DNA of 64,000 bases, taken from the NCBI GenBank assembly GCA_003117195.1, contig BDSI01000083.1:485498-549497 (forward strand). The letters are read 5' to 3'. The stretch is from Eudorina sp. 2006-703-Eu-15 (taxonomy: Eukaryota; Chlorophyta; Chlorophyceae; Chlamydomonadales; Volvocaceae). Shown in pieces: positions 61,585-64,000 of the stretch; positions within the stretch are counted from its first letter, which is position 1; each line of letters opens with the position of its first letter. Position numbers and translations under genes: made by a program. The notes under the pieces were generated by a model that was not told the DNA's origin, ran no database searches, and saw nothing but the letters and a program-made list of their open reading frames with translations.

Positions 61585-64000
61585 ATGTCCTCATCGCCCC
61601 CCTCCACCCTTTACGCCGCCTTCTACCTTCCCGATCCGCGCAAACGTAAACGGTGGCAGCACCGTGTCCCCGTTTACGTCGGCCAAACCCGGCGCGGCTG
61701 CTTGGAGCGCCTGCGGCAGCACCTGGCCACTGTGGCCCGCCTCGCCGGCCAGCACGCGCCCGCCCCCACCTTCCATCACCACATCTGGTCCAACGGCCCG
61801 AACGGGATTTTCGTCCTCCCCCTTCAATACGTCACGGGTGTGGCCGCCAACTCCCGTCGCTTCCGACGCGTTGCCGCTCAAGTTGAAATGGTCTGGGTCC
61901 AGCGCCTGCGCACCCTACGTACTGCTGGCCAGCCCGGCCTCAACGTTGCCTTCGAAGCGCACACCGTCGCCGCCGACCTCCCCAACGTCCCCTTCGGCGC
62001 CGGTGCCCTCCCGCCTGCCGCCGGCGAACATCGCAAGCGCTGGTATGCATGCCGCGACATCCGGCGCCGCCTCCTACACCTACGAGACCTCTGGCAGGCC
62101 CATGGCCCCCTTCCCACCTCCACCTTCCACGCCTACCACATCCGCACCCTCCATCTCCTCCACGCCTACGCCACCCACTTCCCCGCCGCCCATTTCAGCC
62201 TACAACCGGAGTTCCTGGCCGCCCTCATCGTCCCCCTCGCCACCGCCATCGACGCCCGCACGCGCCGCGCCGGGCCCCCTGACCTCTCCGCCAAGCTGTG
62301 GTTGCCCAACGCGCTGCGCCAGCTCCTCCCCGTCACCGCCGTCCACGCGGCCCTGCAAGACCCTGCCGTTGCCTCCGCCCTCCCCCTCGGCACCCCCCGC
62401 CCCGCCCTCCACTGGACCGCCGGCGTCCCGCTGCACCGCCTCTTCTGCAACTACGCCCATATGGCCCGCAATCTCACCCACGCCGATTATGCCCGCCTCG
62501 TCGACCCCGCTCGCCCCTGCGCCTGCCACCGCTTCCCCGCCCTCTGTCCCCCCGGCATCCCCCACGTCATGTCCACCGTCCCCTACACCGCCCTACCGCC
62601 TGCTCTGGCGCCGTTCTGGGACAAAGGCGCCCGCTACCGACCCCACCAGCCCGTCCCCGCCCGGGCCGCCCTCCTCGCTGACGTACGTGTCCACGCCCAC
62701 ACCTACGCCACTCGCCTGGCCGCCCGCTCCGGGCTGTCCGGCGCCGCCTACCCCGCGTGGGTCGACGCCTTCGTCGCCGCCATCGGCCGCGCCATTGATG
62801 CCCACGCCGGCACATACCGCTTCGACTGGCCCGTCCTATCTGCTGCCGACCTCACCGCCCTCCGCCGCGCCGCCCGCGGCTTCGTCATCACCGTCACCGA
62901 CAAAAGCTCCGCTACCTTTCAGCTCGTGTGCGCCAAGCTCTACGCCGAGAAATGTATGCGCGACCTGCACCTTCACGACACCTTCGCCGTCCCGCCCTCG
63001 CCCCCCGCCCACGCCCCCGGCGCCGCCCCGCCACCTCCGCCCCCTCCCGTCGTCGCTCCCGCCCCGCCTCCGTTCCCCGCCGTCGCCGCCCCGCAGCCGC
63101 CCGCCCCCCACCCCCACCCCCTCCCCCCGTCGCTCCCGCACCACCTCCGTTGCCCGCCGTCGCCATCTCGCCGCTGCCCGCTCCCCCACCCCCACCTCCA
63201 CCCCTCCCCCCGTCGCTCCCGCACCGCCCACCCCGACGCCGCTCCCGCTGCCCCGACCGCCGCCCCCCCCGCCCCCGACGCCGCCGCCGCCGGGCCCCCA
63301 GACACCGCCGACTCCCCCCGATACTACCAGCCCACCACCGCCGCCGCGATGCACGAACACTTCCAACACCACAACGCCCGCCTCGCACCCTGGCAGCTCT
63401 CCCTCGACGCCCACCGCCCACCCGCCTACTACGCCGGCACCCTCAAAATGCACAAGTCGCCCCCGACCATGCGCTTCCTTGCGTGCTCCCAAGCCTGCCC
63501 CGCCACCGCGCTCAGCGACCTCGTCACCGCCGTCTTGCGCGCCGCCGTCCCCTCCTTCGATGCCCTCTGGCGCGACCGCCTTCCAGGCACGCAACCCTGG
63601 ATGTGCTTCTCCTCCCGCGCCGTCACCCGCCTCGTCGACACCTTCAACGCACGGCAGTACGTCGCCCGGGGCGCCACCGGCGGCCCACCGCCTCTCGCCT
63701 TCGACTTCGAACGCCTCTACACCAACCTTCCCCACGCCCTGCTCCGCACCGCCCTGCGCGACCTCCTCGCCGCTTGCCTTGCCGCCACCCCCTACATCCG
63801 CGTCACCACCACCGACCCACCGCCCCACCGCCCTAACGACAAGCCTCGCCACACCGTCACCTTCCACGCCGCCTCCCCTGGCCCCCGCTGTCGGATCCGG
63901 GACCGCACCGCCACCCGCGTCTTTACCCTCACCGACTTCCAGCTCGTCCTCGACTCCCTTCTCGTCTCCACCTTCATCGCCTTCGGCCCCGCGCTGGTCC
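61585..64000 (+). CDS. Penelope-like element polyprotein: N-terminal GIY-YIG plus reverse transcriptase (partial)
   Basis: One frame stays open from 61390 (after TAG at 61387) to the right edge; ATG at 61585 gives at least 805 codons. Order of parts: GIY-YIG core at residues 10-70 (LYAAFYLPDP, VYVGQT, ERLRQHL, FHHHIW); an approximately 350-residue helical middle; VTDKSSATFQLVCAKLYAEK at about 435-455, matching the ADKGG-type block before Penelope reverse transcriptases; a Pro-rich linker (about 470-570); then RT motifs, with KMHKSPPTMRFL near 620 and FDFERLYTNLPHALL (motif A, family consensus xxLYTNIP) near 707. The catalytic YxDD motif would lie beyond the window. GIY-YIG placed before RT is the permuted order known for the green-lineage Chlamys/Naiad clade; classical Penelope elements have it C-terminal. 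No stop or frameshift is seen, so the copy may be young. Confidence 0.88.
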   Translation, partial: MSSSPPSTLYAAFYLPDPRKRKRWQHRVPVYVGQTRRGCLERLRQHLATVARLAGQHAPAPTFHHHIWSNGPNGIFVLPLQYVTGVAANSRRFRRVAAQVEMVWVQRLRTLRTAGQPGLNVAFEAHTVAADLPNVPFGAGALPPAAGEHRKRWYACRDIRRRLLHLRDLWQAHGPLPTSTFHAYHIRTLHLLHAYATHFPAAHFSLQPEFLAALIVPLATAIDARTRRAGPPDLSAKLWLPNALRQLLPVTAVHAALQDPAVASALPLGTPRPALHWTAGVPLHRLFCNYAHMARNLTHADYARLVDPARPCACHRFPALCPPGIPHVMSTVPYTALPPALAPFWDKGARYRPHQPVPARAALLADVRVHAHTYATRLAARSGLSGAAYPAWVDAFVAAIGRAIDAHAGTYRFDWPVLSAADLTALRRAARGFVITVTDKSSATFQLVCAKLYAEKCMRDLHLHDTFAVPPSPPAHAPGAAPPPPPPPVVAPAPPPFPAVAAPQPPAPHPHPLPPSLPHHLRCPPSPSRRCPLPHPHLHPSPRRSRTAHPDAAPAAPTAAPPAPDAAAAGPPDTADSPRYYQPTTAAAMHEHFQHHNARLAPWQLSLDAHRPPAYYAGTLKMHKSPPTMRFLACSQACPATALSDLVTAVLRAAVPSFDALWRDRLPGTQPWMCFSSRAVTRLVDTFNARQYVARGATGGPPPLAFDFERLYTNLPHALLRTALRDLLAACLAATPYIRVTTTDPPPHRPNDKPRHTVTFHAASPGPRCRIRDRTATRVFTLTDFQLVLDSLLVSTFIAFGPALV

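Overview
The window reads as nuclear DNA of a volvocine green alga (Chlamydomonas/Volvox lineage). The evidence is GC-rich exons cut by many short GT-AG introns, CAG/CTG and (CA)n microsatellites, Ala/Gly/Ser/Pro low-complexity protein insertions, a (S)PPPSPX hydroxyproline-rich-glycoprotein rod, and Penelope-like elements of the N-terminal GIY-YIG type. Coding frames were rebuilt by hand from splice sites. In the three complete multi-exon models every exon junction keeps phase, and each total is an exact number of codons.

Layout: (1) 1-1077, minus strand: the 5' end of a membrane-anchored purple acid phosphatase, running off the left edge. (2) 1527-12774, plus: a 19-exon VPS53 gene (GARP/EARP tethering subunit, 1059 aa) with an antisense tRNA-Thr(AGT) in intron 11. 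(3) 12775-16806: gene-poor sequence with CTG and CAG runs. (4) 16807-36315, plus: a 26-exon gene for a 1932-aa type I surface protein made of signal peptide, G8 domain, parallel beta-helix-like region, three Cys-rich ShKT-like modules, carbohydrate-binding-like sandwich, long PPPSPX rod, TM and tail. Its introns carry hAT-type MITEs, a TAA-tailed retroposon, a perfect 72-bp palindrome and a 49-bp-arm inverted repeat. (5) 39882-53343, minus: a 20-exon gene for a 1271-aa long coiled-coil protein with a plastid/thylakoid-like N-terminus and a ten-fold DLKQALN-type repeat whose spacings are all multiples of seven. Its intron 18 holds a deleted Penelope-like element with 511-bp direct repeats next to a (TG)58 tract. 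(6) 53344-57888: low-complexity, unresolved. (7) 57889-60685, minus: a two-exon multi-pass membrane protein. (8) 61585-64000, plus: a second Penelope-like element with N-terminal GIY-YIG and downstream reverse transcriptase, open to the right edge.

The host genes are functionally unrelated neighbours: trafficking, cell surface, plastid structure and membrane. The strongest candidate for something undescribed is the heptad-locked repeat protein. Next come the G8/ShKT/HRGP surface chimera and the pair of permuted Penelope-like elements. No homology search or RNA evidence was available. Family names rest on recognised motifs, and exon boundaries rest on splice consensus, phase and protein continuity.
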